DNA from: Desulfobacteraceae bacterium
GTDB taxonomy: Bacteria > Desulfobacterota > Desulfobacteria > Desulfobacterales > Desulfobacteraceae
Assembly (NCBI GenBank): GCA_016744295.1
Contig: JADGEQ010000001.1
Span: forward strand, 124,001 to 188,000
DNA length: 64,000 bases
Direction of reading: 5' to 3'
The stretch's first letter is position 1, and each line of letters opens with the position of its first letter. Below are positions 1-8,877 of the stretch, piece by piece. A model generated the notes under the pieces. The model did no database searches. It saw only the letters and a program-made list of their open reading frames with translations, and had not been told where the DNA came from. Position numbers and translations under genes: made by a program.

Positions 1-701
1 ATGGCCACAGAGGCCTTATCCCCTAAGAAAATATCTGTGATTGATGGGGTATATGCTGATGGAAAGGGGTTTATCTCTATGATGCCGGCACCATTTGACT
101 TTGCCGCCCCGGGAATCATGTTGGCCGGGGCAACCGTTCCCGTGGTGCCGATGAGAATAAAGCAGTCGGCACGACTTGCTTCATCAAAGGAATGGGCCCT
201 GGCAGGTTCGGGGATATCCTCCCCAAAAAAAACCACATCGGGTTTGAGTATTCCACCGCATTGTAAACAGACAGGGGGCAAAATATCAAGGTCAATCTCG
301 GACACTTTGTATTCTCTTTTGCACCCAAGGCAGATCAGTTTTTTCAGGGAGCCATGAAACTCGTGGATGGTTCTGCTCCCGGCCTCGGCATGGAGATTAT
401 CCACATTCTGGGTCACCACGGCCTTGAGCAAATTTTTTGCCTCCATCTCAGCCAGACTATAGTGGGCCAAATTAGGCTTAACCCGGCCAAACACTTCATA
501 GAAAATTTCACGGAACACTTCCCAGGAGTGGCGGGTGTGCTTCATAAAGTATTGGATATCAAAGGTCATGGGATCATACCTGTTCCACAGACCGTTTTCC
601 CCTCTGAAAGGAGGAATGCCGCTTTCAACTGAAATCCCGGCACCCGTGAAGGCCACACACCTGTTTGCAGATTTTATAATTTTTGCAGCTTTGGCATACA
701 T
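1..701 (-). CDS. NAD-dependent protein deacylase, sirtuin (Sir2) family, 3' end outside window
   Basis: Sirtuins remove acyl groups from lysines using NAD+. Reading leftwards from an ATG at 699-701, which has a strong AGGAGGGG ribosome site just upstream, the frame stays open to the window edge (about 233 residues, of roughly 245 usual). Visible family motifs in order are GAGIS near residue 16 (NAD binding), TQNVDNLH, the catalytic His in EFHGSL, two zinc pairs CLGC and CLQC, and KPDVVFFGE followed by the GTT segment. The C-terminal end lies outside. It follows the moeB-like gene by 53 bp on the same strand and probably shares its transcript. Family is certain; the acyl specificity (acetyl, succinyl or other) cannot be read. 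Confidence 0.93.
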   Translation of the reverse strand, partial: MYAKAAKIIKSANRCVAFTGAGISVESGIPPFRGENGLWNRYDPMTFDIQYFMKHTRHSWEVFREIFYEVFGRVKPNLAHYSLAEMEAKNLLKAVVTQNVDNLHAEAGSRTIHEFHGSLKKLICLGCKREYKVSEIDLDILPPVCLQCGGILKPDVVFFGEDIPEPARAHSFDEASRADCFILIGTTGTVAPANMIPGAAKSNGAGIIEINPFPSAYTPSITDIFLGDKASVA

Positions 702-754
702 ACGCCCCTCCTTTGGGTTACAGCATCCCTCTTTAGTCAGATAAGGTTTATGAG

Positions 755-1450
755 TCAAACAAGGTCCATGACTTCAAAAGAATTGCTTCCCAGGTCGGCA
801 ATCAAAAGTTTATTTCTTAGCATATCTTTCCGGTTGAGCAGCACCTTTATACATTCGGAAGCCTGGAGTGACGCAACAAAAAGGGCGCAATAGGAAATAT
901 TACCGGTAATGGTCTCAATCCCCCGGGAGCACTCTTTTTTATTTCCATAGATCAACTCATATCCCTGATCTTCCGGAAAGATCACCGTCACCTGGCCGCA
1001 AATTCCTGCAATGGCACCGGATACAATGGGAATGGACGCTTTTTGGACAATTTCCTGGACAAGGAACCGAGTTTCAATGGTATCAAGACAATCCACCACC
1101 AGATCAGCCCCCTCAATCATACCCGCCAGATTGGTTTCATCTGCATAGGCCTGTATCGTGTTCACCTCTACAGATGAATTAACAGCCCCCACCCTCTCCC
1201 GGGCAGCCTGTGCCTTTGGCTTACCGATATTTTTTTCCTGGCTCAACAATTGACGATTCAGATTGGTGATATCAAAGACATCCCCGTCCACCAATGTCAG
1301 GGTGCCGATACCTGTTCTGGCGAGCATTTCACACACGCCGCCCCCCAGTCCCCCCAAACCGATGATCGCCACATGGGATCGGGCCAGAATTCTTTGTTCA
1401 TCAAGAGTTATGGTATTAAAATTCCGGTCATACCGCGCTTGCGTGGCCAT
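755..1450 (-). CDS. ThiF/MoeB/HesA-family adenylyltransferase (E1-like)
   Basis: These enzymes adenylate the C-terminal glycine of a small ubiquitin-like sulfur carrier (MoaD or ThiS) so that sulfur can be loaded. The 231-residue protein shows the nucleotide loop GLGGLGGG near residue 32, the DGDVFDITNLNRQ segment and DCLDTIETR, all typical. The two Cys-X-X-Cys zinc pairs of full-length MoeB are not present, so it is a minimal, ThiF/HesA-like form. AGGA precedes the ATG. It lies 119 bp after a moaD-like gene on the same strand; the pair is the natural enzyme/carrier couple for molybdopterin, tungstopterin or thiamine sulfur transfer. Which of these cannot be decided from the sequence. Confidence 0.9.
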   Translation of the reverse strand: MATQARYDRNFNTITLDEQRILARSHVAIIGLGGLGGGVCEMLARTGIGTLTLVDGDVFDITNLNRQLLSQEKNIGKPKAQAARERVGAVNSSVEVNTIQAYADETNLAGMIEGADLVVDCLDTIETRFLVQEIVQKASIPIVSGAIAGICGQVTVIFPEDQGYELIYGNKKECSRGIETITGNISYCALFVASLQASECIKVLLNRKDMLRNKLLIADLGSNSFEVMDLV

Positions 1451-1496
1451 ATTTTCCTTTTGATCAACCCCTTATTCACTGTTAACGGGTTACCCG

Positions 1497-1573
1497 CTCT
1501 TAATTGTTTATCAGCTTATCAGCTCTTAATGGTTTCTCCGCTCTTAATGGTTTATCCGCTCTTAATGGTTTAT
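1497..1573. repeat. 18-bp tandem repeat between moaD-like and moeB-like genes
   Basis: Four near-identical 18-bp units built on GCTCTTAATGGTTTATCC run through the spacer, the first separated from the rest by an extra GCTTATCA. The last copy touches the 3' end of the moaD-like gene. The same core (ATTAAGAGCTGATAA on the other strand) recurs near 2487. Function unknown; probably replication slippage. Confidence 0.8.
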
Positions 1574-1800
1574 CCGCCACCCACGGGGGGGAACATCCCC
1601 ACCCGGTCCCCATGCTGGATACAATAGTTCCAGTCCTGTTTTTTCCCATTGATAAAAATCAGCTTAACGATGCCGTCAGGGATACCAAGATCGGTCACAA
1701 GCTCGTTAACAGTGGTTCCCTCTTTGATTTCATAGGTTTCACTACCCAAGGGAAGATATTTGGATAGGGTGACAAACAGCTTTAGATCAATCTGAATCAT
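1570..1800 (-). CDS. MoaD/ThiS-family sulfur-carrier protein
   Basis: Small ubiquitin-fold carrier of 76 residues. It ends PPVGGG, so the C-terminal Gly-Gly that is adenylated and converted to thiocarboxylate is intact, and the body (LFVTLSKYLP, VNELVTDLGIP, IFINGK, GDRVGMFPPVGG) follows the MoaD pattern. It is first in the minus-strand run moaD-like, moeB-like, sirtuin. No strong ribosome site is seen before the ATG. Carriers of this type serve pterin cofactor or thiamine synthesis; the aldehyde:ferredoxin oxidoreductase at 46.7 kb is one possible user of the resulting cofactor, but that link is only inference. Confidence 0.9.
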   Translation of the reverse strand: MIQIDLKLFVTLSKYLPLGSETYEIKEGTTVNELVTDLGIPDGIVKLIFINGKKQDWNYCIQHGDRVGMFPPVGGG

Positions 1801-1895
1801 TTGTGTTTACACTTTCCATTCTGGCTGTTATTTAAAAGGAATATTGGTGATTCCCAGTAGATACAATTTTTAAATTTAACAGAAAATGATTGCTT

Positions 1896-2435
1896 ATGAA
1901 AGCCAAAAATAAAGATACCCTGACGATTGAAACCCTGGCCCAGAACCTTGCCAGTTTTGCCATAGACAGAACAGACCTCAAAGAATTAATTTCTGCCCTC
2001 CCCAAGGAAAATGATTTGAACAGCAACGCTGTTGAGTATGAATTGGGAATTTTAAAAATATTGAGCACAGGCTGGGGGATTTCATTTTTCATGGCCGAGG
2101 ATAAAAACAAAGAGTTGCTGACCCAACATTTCTGGGAGATGATCCAGGAAATATCCAAAAACATATCAGAGTTAGCCCAGACCACCACCGGCATCCAGGT
2201 GAATTATTTTGACATTTTAAAAGAACGGCTGAACATCTATGTCAAAAAAATGCAGGAAAATCCTGACCAGGCAATTAATCCCGCCTTGATCATGGGACCT
2301 GCATTTGCCATGATCTGCGGCACCCCGGACAATGCCGCGGCCATTCTAACGGGCACCAAAATGTTCACCCTGACCCTGGGTGCTGTCAAAGAATATATCC
2401 ATTCGGTTCACATTGACGACATCCGACTCAATTGA
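1896..2435 (+). CDS. Conserved-looking protein of unknown function (179 aa)
   Basis: I do not recognise the family. The frame opens at ATG 1896; an in-frame TTG at 1890 is the alternative. The product is soluble, largely helical and lacks a signal peptide or membrane segment. Notable segments are ELGILKILSTGWGISFFMA near residues 50-70 and INPALIMGPAFAMICGTPDNAAAILTG near 130-155, the latter glycine/alanine rich. It stands alone, divergent from the moaD-like gene 96 bp away and 107 bp before a rhomboid gene. The third-position base pattern and absence of an overlapping better frame support it being real. No function is proposed. Confidence 0.7.
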   Translation: MKAKNKDTLTIETLAQNLASFAIDRTDLKELISALPKENDLNSNAVEYELGILKILSTGWGISFFMAEDKNKELLTQHFWEMIQEISKNISELAQTTTGIQVNYFDILKERLNIYVKKMQENPDQAINPALIMGPAFAMICGTPDNAAAILTGTKMFTLTLGAVKEYIHSVHIDDIRLN

Positions 2436-2461
2436 CCCATCATTTTTGACCGATGATCCCA

Positions 2462-2493
2462 AATCGAGACTATTAAGAATCGAGACTATTAAG
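2462..2493. repeat. Perfect 16-bp tandem duplication
   Basis: AATCGAGACTATTAAG occurs twice back to back in the spacer before the rhomboid gene, followed by AGCTGATAAA, which resembles the reverse complement of the 18-bp units at 1497-1573. Confidence 0.85.
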
Positions 2494-2542
2494 AGCTGAT
2501 AAAACCGGTCCCCATGAATAGGTATCAAATTTCCAGGAATAA

Positions 2543-3286
2543 TTGAAAACTAAAAATATGATCTTCTCAAAAAAAACGCTCCTGACCCCGACCCTTCTTT
2601 TAAAGGGCATAATTTACACCAATCTGTTTTTGTTCGTCATCAGTCTGATTTACAGCGGTAAAAATATGGTCATGAGCATCAATCCCTTTTATGCACTGAC
2701 CCCTTCCATGGATGTGCTCAATTTTTTAGGCGCTTCGGGCACAATTCCCATTGAACATTTTCATGCCTGGTGGTCTTTGATCACTGCCAACTGGCTCCAT
2801 GGCAGCCTTCTCCATATTCTATTCAACATGCTGGCCCTTCGAACCGTAGCCCCTCTGGTCATGAATGAATTCGGTCTTTTTCGAATGTTTACCATCTACA
2901 CCATCAGCGGAGCAGCCGGGTTTTTTCTTTCATATGTGGGAAATGTTCCCCTGACCATTGGAGCTTCATCCGGACTATGCGGCCTTATCGGAGCCCTGCT
3001 CTATTTTGGTAAATCCAGGGGCGGCGACTGGGGACAGCGGGTTTTCAAGCAAACCTCGGGATGGATCATAAGTCTTTTATTATTTGGTTTTCTCATACCC
3101 AATATCAATAATTGGGGCCATGGCGGGGGACTTTTAGGCGGGATCTTTCTTGGATGGGCCCTTGGATACAATGATACAAGAAAGGAATCCGGTCCGGATA
3201 AAGTTATCAGCCTCATTTTTATGGGGCTCACAGCTCTGCTCCTGGTACGTTCTGTTGTCCAGGGTTTCTTTCTTATCTTTACCTGA
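2543..3286 (+). CDS. Rhomboid-family intramembrane serine protease
   Basis: Rhomboids cut transmembrane substrates inside the membrane with a Ser-His dyad. The 247-residue protein has about six hydrophobic segments, the loop HGSLLHILFNM (H91, N95), the nucleophile motif GASSG (S142) and the partner His in NWGHGGG (H193), so both catalytic residues are present. The residue after the nucleophile is Ser rather than the usual Gly. The start is TTG 2543 with AGGA six bases upstream; ATG 2558 is an in-frame alternative. It sits just before the pfaC-like/ole operon, separated by 147 bp that hold a possible promoter, so co-transcription is not assumed. Substrate unknown. Confidence 0.9.
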   Translation: MKTKNMIFSKKTLLTPTLLLKGIIYTNLFLFVISLIYSGKNMVMSINPFYALTPSMDVLNFLGASGTIPIEHFHAWWSLITANWLHGSLLHILFNMLALRTVAPLVMNEFGLFRMFTIYTISGAAGFFLSYVGNVPLTIGASSGLCGLIGALLYFGKSRGGDWGQRVFKQTSGWIISLLLFGFLIPNINNWGHGGGLLGGIFLGWALGYNDTRKESGPDKVISLIFMGLTALLLVRSVVQGFFLIFT

Positions 3287-3397
3287 TACCCTGAAATCAT
3301 ATCTATTGGAATACAGGGCCATTGGAAGCCGCAACTACAGGAACCCTTTTGTACCGGTCTCCCATGGGAATTTTACACAATTTTTACATTGCCCCCC

Positions 3398-3426
3398 TTG
3401 AAATCAACCCGGTTCTACACTATATG
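3398..3426 (+). promoter_or_regulatory. Possible sigma-70 promoter of the pfaC-like/ole operon
   Basis: TTGAAA, 17 bp, TATATG lies directly before the ATG at 3434. If used, transcription would start at or near that ATG, giving a leaderless mRNA or favouring the in-frame ATG at 3449. Hexamers are imperfect, so confidence is low. Confidence 0.35.
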
Positions 3427-3433
3427 ACCTGCT

Positions 3434-6400
3434 ATGAAATTTAAGATGAGCAAAATTGCAGTTGTCTCCATGGCGGGCATCTTTCCCGGGGCCGACCACA
3501 CCACAAAATTTTTAAAAAATATTCTGGACAAACAGGAGTCTGTCATCACGGTTCCTGCTGGCAGGTGGGTATCTCCTGCCAGCACCATGGTCCTTCCGGT
3601 CCATACGCCGGACCGGGCCATTTCAGACAAGGCCGGGCTGATTACCAATTTTAAATTTGACCCCCTTGGATTCCGGGTGGACAAAGATCTTCTGGCATGC
3701 CTGGATCCTGTTCACCACCTTGTCCTTGCGGCAGGCCGCAGGGCGTTTGAGTCCTGCCATATCACAAAAACACTTGAAAAACGGACCGGTGTTATCCTGG
3801 CCTCCATTGCCCTGCCCACGGATACGGCCTCCATGATTTCCTGGGAAATTTTATGTGCCAAGTCCCCCAGATCCTTTTTACCCGTTGATGCTGCAAGGGC
3901 AGCCATGGTATCGGCGCCGGCAGCAATCCTGGCCAGGGCCATGGGATTTTATGGCGGCAGTTTCACCCTGGATGCTGCCTGTGCCTCCTCTTTGTATGCG
4001 GTTAAACTTGCCTGTGAACACCTGAGCCTGAAAAAAGCGGATATCATGGTGGCCGGCGGGGTTTCCAGGCCGGACTCATTGTACACCCAGGTGGGATTTA
4101 CCCAGCTCCAGGCATTATCCCCCACAGGCTGCTGCGCCCCCTTTGACAAAGATGCAAACGGACTTGTGGTGGGAGAAGGCACAGGAATCATTGTTCTAAA
4201 GCGGCTGGAGGATGCCATCGCCTGCGGCGACACCATCCATGCCGTTATCACGGGAACCGGCGCTTCCAATGACATTGAAGGCAACCTGGTTGGCCCTGCC
4301 TCCGAGGGACAAATCCGGGCTATGAAAACGGCCTATGACCAGGCAGGCCTGACACCTGCCGATATTCAGTACATGGAATGCCACGGTTCAGGAACCCCTG
4401 TGGGAGACCAGGTGGAACTCACCAGCATAAAAACACTTTTAGAGAGTTACGCCTGTCCGGACAAACAGATGGCCATCGGGTCCATAAAATCCATGATTGG
4501 CCATTTGCTCACCGCAGCCGGTGCCGCCGGGTTCATTAAAACCGTATTGGCCATGGGAAAAAAATGCCTGCCTCCCTCACTGAATTTTACGGCACCAGCT
4601 GACAACAGCCCCCTGAACCAAAGCCGCATAAGGGTTCAGACAAAAGTTGAACCCTGGCAGCCGGAACACCCTGGCACCCCCCGGAGAGCCGGAATCTCTG
4701 CCTTTGGATTCGGCGGCATCAATGCCCATCTTCTGGTGGAGGAATTTATGCCGGAACCTTCCCAGCATTTTGTACCCGCCCCCGGGGGAGATTCCGCCTT
4801 TAAAGCTGTTCCCTGTGCCATTGTGGGAATGGAAACCCTTGCCAAAAATGCAGAGAACCTTGAACACTTCAGGAAACTTATCTTTGGAGAGGTCCAGCCG
4901 AAAACCAATATTCCAGGATATCGGTGGCGGCGAACGGCCCACCTGGCCCCGGGAATGGAAAAAAGACGGACCGGATTCATGGACGAAGTTTTGGTAACAC
5001 TTGGCGAATTTCATATTCCCCCCAATCAGATGGAAGATATCCTGCCCCAGCATTTGGTCATGCTCAAGGCGGCAAAGGGCGCCCTGGAAGATGCGGGCAT
5101 AAGCCCCCGCCCCCTTAAAACCGAAGCCCGAATAAAAATTGGCTGTGCCATTGGCATCGGATTTGATTTCGGAGCCACAGACTTTTTTTTACGCTGGAAA
5201 ATGAATGTTCAGGACAAAAATCTTTTAGACAAAATCGGTCCTAAACTCACCTTTAGCAGAACCCTGGGAGCCCTGGGCGGTATTGTGGCATCCAGAATTG
5301 CCAGGGAATTCAAGCTGGGCGGCCCCTGCTTCACCCTTTCTGCGGGAGCGGCTTCGGGCATAAAAACCATTGAAACTGCTGTTCATTCCCTTTCCTCCCA
5401 TGAGACCGACACGTTTTTATGCGGATGTGTGGACCTGGCCGGTGATATTCGTGAATTTACCCTGAACCAGGCGGCAAATGATTTTGGAGAGGCTCTTCCC
5501 TCCGAGGGAGCCTGCGCCCTGGTCCTGAAACGCCTCGACCAGGCCATCAAGGACAAAGACCGCATCTACGGCATTGTCACAGGAATTGCAGGATCCGGCG
5601 GGGCAGCATTACCCGGAGAAGCCAAGACAGATGACCAAACAAAGAAAGAAGACCAGACAGATCTTTGTGAACGGTATAAGGATTCCTTTACCAGGGCATT
5701 AAAGGATGCCAACACAAAATTTTCAGACCTGTCCTTGATGGACACCCATTCCCTGGGGATGGGGAACCAGGGCGGGGCAGAAGCCATGGCCCTGGCACAA
5801 ATTGGATCCAAAAACACCCCCCATATTTCCAGCGCCTCTTCAAGCATTGGGCATACAGGCGGAGCAGCAAGCCTCTTTTCCGTCATCAAGATATCCCTCT
5901 CCCTGTACCACAAACAACTGCCCGGATCTTTACTTCCCAGGGGATCAAAATTCACCGGGCTTGACGGATTTACACCCAGTCAAACCAGTCAAACCAGTCA
6001 AACAGGCCAAACATGGCAGCCGGTCCAGGGGAAACCAAGAAGGGGGGCCGTGGGCTCCATTACCATGGACGGCGCCTGTGCCCATGTTGTTTTGGAAGAA
6101 TATCTTTCGGATACCAATCTCCCATTGGATTCCAAAATCACCCCGGACCCGGAAACAAAAAAAGGCCGGCAGCATCTGCCTTTTCGGATTAAAACATCCC
6201 GGCCGCCTGTGACCACGCATATGATTGACATGATTGATATGATTGATGGCATACATGCCACCCGGCCTGAACATACAATACCTGGAGCGGACAAAAGGAA
6301 AGAAACAATGCCCGAGACCCAGGGGGCTGACCAGGATTTTATAACACACCAAGATTTTACGACAAACCAGAGTTATAGGACAAACCAGGCGTTTGCAACA

Positions 6401-7825
6401 AACCCAGACCTTTTTACCGATGCAGCCCTCACCACTGCCCGGGCCCATGAAAAATTCTTAAAATTTTCCAGCCAAAACATGGGTCAGATGGAAAGCCAGT
6501 TCAAGGCACTGGTCCAGGCAGCATCCGGGACTGCGGCATCCGGAATTAGGGACGAAAACGCTTCCAACCCTGGCCCTGAAAATACCTATGCCCCCCCCCT
6601 TGAAACTGCCACTGAAAAACCACCCTTTCTGGACCGGGACCAATGCCTGGAATATGCAGTGGGCAAGGCAGGGAATGTTTTAGGGCAAAAGTTTGATATC
6701 ATTGATACCTATCCTGTAAGGGTCAGACTGCCGGCAGAACCCCTGATGCTGGTGGACCGGATCATTGATATCCAAGGGGAGATGCTCTCCCTTACATCGG
6801 GAAAAATCATCACCCAGCATGATGTGCGGGAAAACGCCTGGTATCTTGACGGGGGCAAAGCACCTGTTTGCATCTCCATTGAAGCCGGCCAGGCAGATCT
6901 TTTTTTGTGCGCCTACCTGGGCATTGATCACAGGGTAAAGGGAAAACGCAAATACAGGCTTCTGGATGCCAAGGTTACCTTTCACAGAACCCTGCCAAAT
7001 CCCAATGAAACCATTGAATACCACATTGAAATTGACCGGTTTTTAAAACAGGGGGATATTTATCTCTTCTTTTTCCACTACAAGGGCTATATTGACAACC
7101 AATTGTTTATTTCCATGGAAGACGGGTGTGCCGGTTTTTTCACAGAACAGGAGGTCATAAATTCCGGTGGGATTATTCTTAAACCCGAGGAGATGGAACC
7201 GATTATGTCTTCTGCTGTTTTTACGCCCCTTGTGACCGTTGAAAAAACCAGTTTTCCTAGAGAAAAGATCCAGGCCCTGCGCCAGGGGGATCTTGAAACA
7301 GCCTTTGGCAGCAACTTTAAGGGGATGACCCTGGGAGAAAACCAATGGCTCCCCAGGGGGAAAATGAGTCTGATTGACCGGGTGGTTGAATTTGATCCGG
7401 TGGGGGGCAGATTTGGCCTGGGCAAAATCTGCGCCGAGGCTGACATCCATCCCGATGACTGGTTTTTAACCTGTCATTTCATCGATGACATGGTCATGCC
7501 CGGCACCCTGATGTATGAATGCTGTGCCCATACCCTGAGAATATTTATCCAGAGAATGGGCTGGATCAGCCGGGACAAGACTGTTCACTATGATGTGATC
7601 CCTTTTATTGAAAGTGATTTAAAATGCCGGGGACCCGTAACCCGGGAAACCCGGATAGTATCATACAAGATAGAAATTAAAGAAATGGGATACACTCCCG
7701 AGCCCTATGTAATCGCCGATGCCATAATGTTTTCAGATGAGTTGCAAATTGTGTTATACAAAAACATGGGAATGAAACTTTGCGGCGTTACCCAAGACGA
7801 TCTTATGACTTTTTGGAGAAAATAA
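3434..7825 (+). CDS. PfaC-type multidomain synthase: ketosynthase, chain-length factor, two FabA-like dehydratases
   Basis: A 1463-residue iterative lipid-synthase subunit. Domain order matches PfaC of secondary-lipid (PUFA) synthases. Residues about 6-440 form a ketosynthase with nucleophile C183 (DAACASS) and both His motifs (CHGSGTPVGD, SMIGHLLTAAG). Residues about 455-870 form a second ketosynthase fold whose nucleophile is replaced by alanine (SAGAASG, A639), as in chain-length factors. A low-complexity linker (SQT and MID repeats) leads to two FabA-like hotdog domains from about 1070. The second has FLTCHF (H1348) and E1362, the same 14-residue spacing as His70/Asp84 of FabA; the first lacks this His motif. 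No acyltransferase, ACP, ketoreductase or enoylreductase is present, so partners must act in trans. Shorter than typical marine PfaC. ATG 3449 is an alternative start. The stop overlaps the oleA start by one base. Confidence 0.92.
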   Translation: MKFKMSKIAVVSMAGIFPGADHTTKFLKNILDKQESVITVPAGRWVSPASTMVLPVHTPDRAISDKAGLITNFKFDPLGFRVDKDLLACLDPVHHLVLAAGRRAFESCHITKTLEKRTGVILASIALPTDTASMISWEILCAKSPRSFLPVDAARAAMVSAPAAILARAMGFYGGSFTLDAACASSLYAVKLACEHLSLKKADIMVAGGVSRPDSLYTQVGFTQLQALSPTGCCAPFDKDANGLVVGEGTGIIVLKRLEDAIACGDTIHAVITGTGASNDIEGNLVGPASEGQIRAMKTAYDQAGLTPADIQYMECHGSGTPVGDQVELTSIKTLLESYACPDKQMAIGSIKSMIGHLLTAAGAAGFIKTVLAMGKKCLPPSLNFTAPADNSPLNQSRIRVQTKVEPWQPEHPGTPRRAGISAFGFGGINAHLLVEEFMPEPSQHFVPAPGGDSAFKAVPCAIVGMETLAKNAENLEHFRKLIFGEVQPKTNIPGYRWRRTAHLAPGMEKRRTGFMDEVLVTLGEFHIPPNQMEDILPQHLVMLKAAKGALEDAGISPRPLKTEARIKIGCAIGIGFDFGATDFFLRWKMNVQDKNLLDKIGPKLTFSRTLGALGGIVASRIAREFKLGGPCFTLSAGAASGIKTIETAVHSLSSHETDTFLCGCVDLAGDIREFTLNQAANDFGEALPSEGACALVLKRLDQAIKDKDRIYGIVTGIAGSGGAALPGEAKTDDQTKKEDQTDLCERYKDSFTRALKDANTKFSDLSLMDTHSLGMGNQGGAEAMALAQIGSKNTPHISSASSSIGHTGGAASLFSVIKISLSLYHKQLPGSLLPRGSKFTGLDGFTPSQTSQTSQTGQTWQPVQGKPRRGAVGSITMDGACAHVVLEEYLSDTNLPLDSKITPDPETKKGRQHLPFRIKTSRPPVTTHMIDMIDMIDGIHATRPEHTIPGADKRKETMPETQGADQDFITHQDFTTNQSYRTNQAFATNPDLFTDAALTTARAHEKFLKFSSQNMGQMESQFKALVQAASGTAASGIRDENASNPGPENTYAPPLETATEKPPFLDRDQCLEYAVGKAGNVLGQKFDIIDTYPVRVRLPAEPLMLVDRIIDIQGEMLSLTSGKIITQHDVRENAWYLDGGKAPVCISIEAGQADLFLCAYLGIDHRVKGKRKYRLLDAKVTFHRTLPNPNETIEYHIEIDRFLKQGDIYLFFFHYKGYIDNQLFISMEDGCAGFFTEQEVINSGGIILKPEEMEPIMSSAVFTPLVTVEKTSFPREKIQALRQGDLETAFGSNFKGMTLGENQWLPRGKMSLIDRVVEFDPVGGRFGLGKICAEADIHPDDWFLTCHFIDDMVMPGTLMYECCAHTLRIFIQRMGWISRDKTVHYDVIPFIESDLKCRGPVTRETRIVSYKIEIKEMGYTPEPYVIADAIMFSDELQIVLYKNMGMKLCGVTQDDLMTFWRK

Positions 7826-8877
7826 TGAAATACTCACGTGTATATATTGAATCCTTTGGATATGAACTGGCTCCCCATATTGTCACCTCGGAGGAGATAG
7901 AAGAACAGCTCAAACCCTTTTTTGATTCCGCCGGATTCGGACCAGGCCAGCTTGAAGCCTTAACAGGTATAAAGGAACGCAGGTTTTGGGACGTGGACCA
8001 TACCCTGGGAGAACACGCAGCCGCAGCCGGCCAAAAAGCAATTGATGAAGCCGGAATCGACCCGAAGGATATCGGTGCCCTGACATTCTGCGGTGTGGGC
8101 CAGGACGGATTCGAGCCGGCCACCTCCTGTTCCATTGCAGCCAAACTTAACCTTGGACCCGATGCCCATATTTATGACGTAAAATCAGCCTGTCTGGGTA
8201 TGGTCACCGGTATGGTCCATGTGGCCAATGAAATTGAACTTGGCAATATAAAAGCCGGTCTTGTGGTCTCCTGTGAAACCGCCAGACAGATTGTGGAAAG
8301 TACCATAGTGGAAATAAATACCCGTAAAAGCATTGGTTTTTACAAGGATACCATTGCCACCATGACAGGCGGGTCTGGTGCTGCTGCCGTTCTTCTCACC
8401 GACGGAAGCCTCGGCAGCCCTGATACCCGGCGTCATGCCCTGAAGGGCGGGGTGGTCCAAAATTCCATCCAACACCACGAACTGTGTTATTGGGGATTTG
8501 AAAAAAACGGAATGCCCACCGATTCCAGGGTTATCATGCGAACAAAGGCCCAGGAGGTCCTTGAACATGGGGTGGCCCTGGGGATAAAAACCTATAAACG
8601 GTTTAGACAAGAATTAAACCTGGCCCATGGCAAGCCGGACAAATTTATTGGCCACCAGGTGGGTGAAGGGCACCATCAGCTGCTGTACAAGGCCCTGGGC
8701 CTGGACCGTAAAAAAGATTTTACCACCTTCCCCTTCTTAGGGAATGTGGGCTCGGTATCCCTTCCCATTACTGCGGCCATTGCCGATGAAAGGGGATTTT
8801 TACTGCCGGGTGATTTTGTTGCCCTGATGGGGATTGGCTCTGGACTAAACTGTTATATGCTGGGTGTGGAATGGTAA
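7825..8877 (+). CDS. oleA: OleA, head-to-head acyl condensing thiolase-fold enzyme
   Basis: OleA joins two long-chain acyl-CoAs into a 2-alkyl-3-ketoalkanoate, the first step of long-chain olefin synthesis. The 350-residue protein resembles FabH but has OleA marks: nucleophile C123 (KSACLGM), H277 (GHQVGEGH), N307 (FLGNVGSVSLP) and Glu97 in GFEPATS, 26 residues before the Cys, the spacing of the Glu117/Cys143 pair in Xanthomonas OleA. The start is ATG 7825, with GGAG upstream, overlapping the stop of the pfaC-like gene (TAATG); an upstream in-frame codon lacks a ribosome site. The stop overlaps oleB by 7 bp. Coupling to both neighbours implies coordinated synthesis; the pfaC-like protein plausibly feeds acyl chains to it. 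Confidence 0.93.
   Translation: MKYSRVYIESFGYELAPHIVTSEEIEEQLKPFFDSAGFGPGQLEALTGIKERRFWDVDHTLGEHAAAAGQKAIDEAGIDPKDIGALTFCGVGQDGFEPATSCSIAAKLNLGPDAHIYDVKSACLGMVTGMVHVANEIELGNIKAGLVVSCETARQIVESTIVEINTRKSIGFYKDTIATMTGGSGAAAVLLTDGSLGSPDTRRHALKGGVVQNSIQHHELCYWGFEKNGMPTDSRVIMRTKAQEVLEHGVALGIKTYKRFRQELNLAHGKPDKFIGHQVGEGHHQLLYKALGLDRKKDFTTFPFLGNVGSVSLPITAAIADERGFLLPGDFVALMGIGSGLNCYMLGVEW

Noticed and set aside
4577..5053. Long antisense frames inside the pfaC-like gene, and similar ones in OleC, AOR and ABC genes
   Set aside because: They are mirror frames of strongly coding sequence, with no ribosome sites or recognisable motifs.
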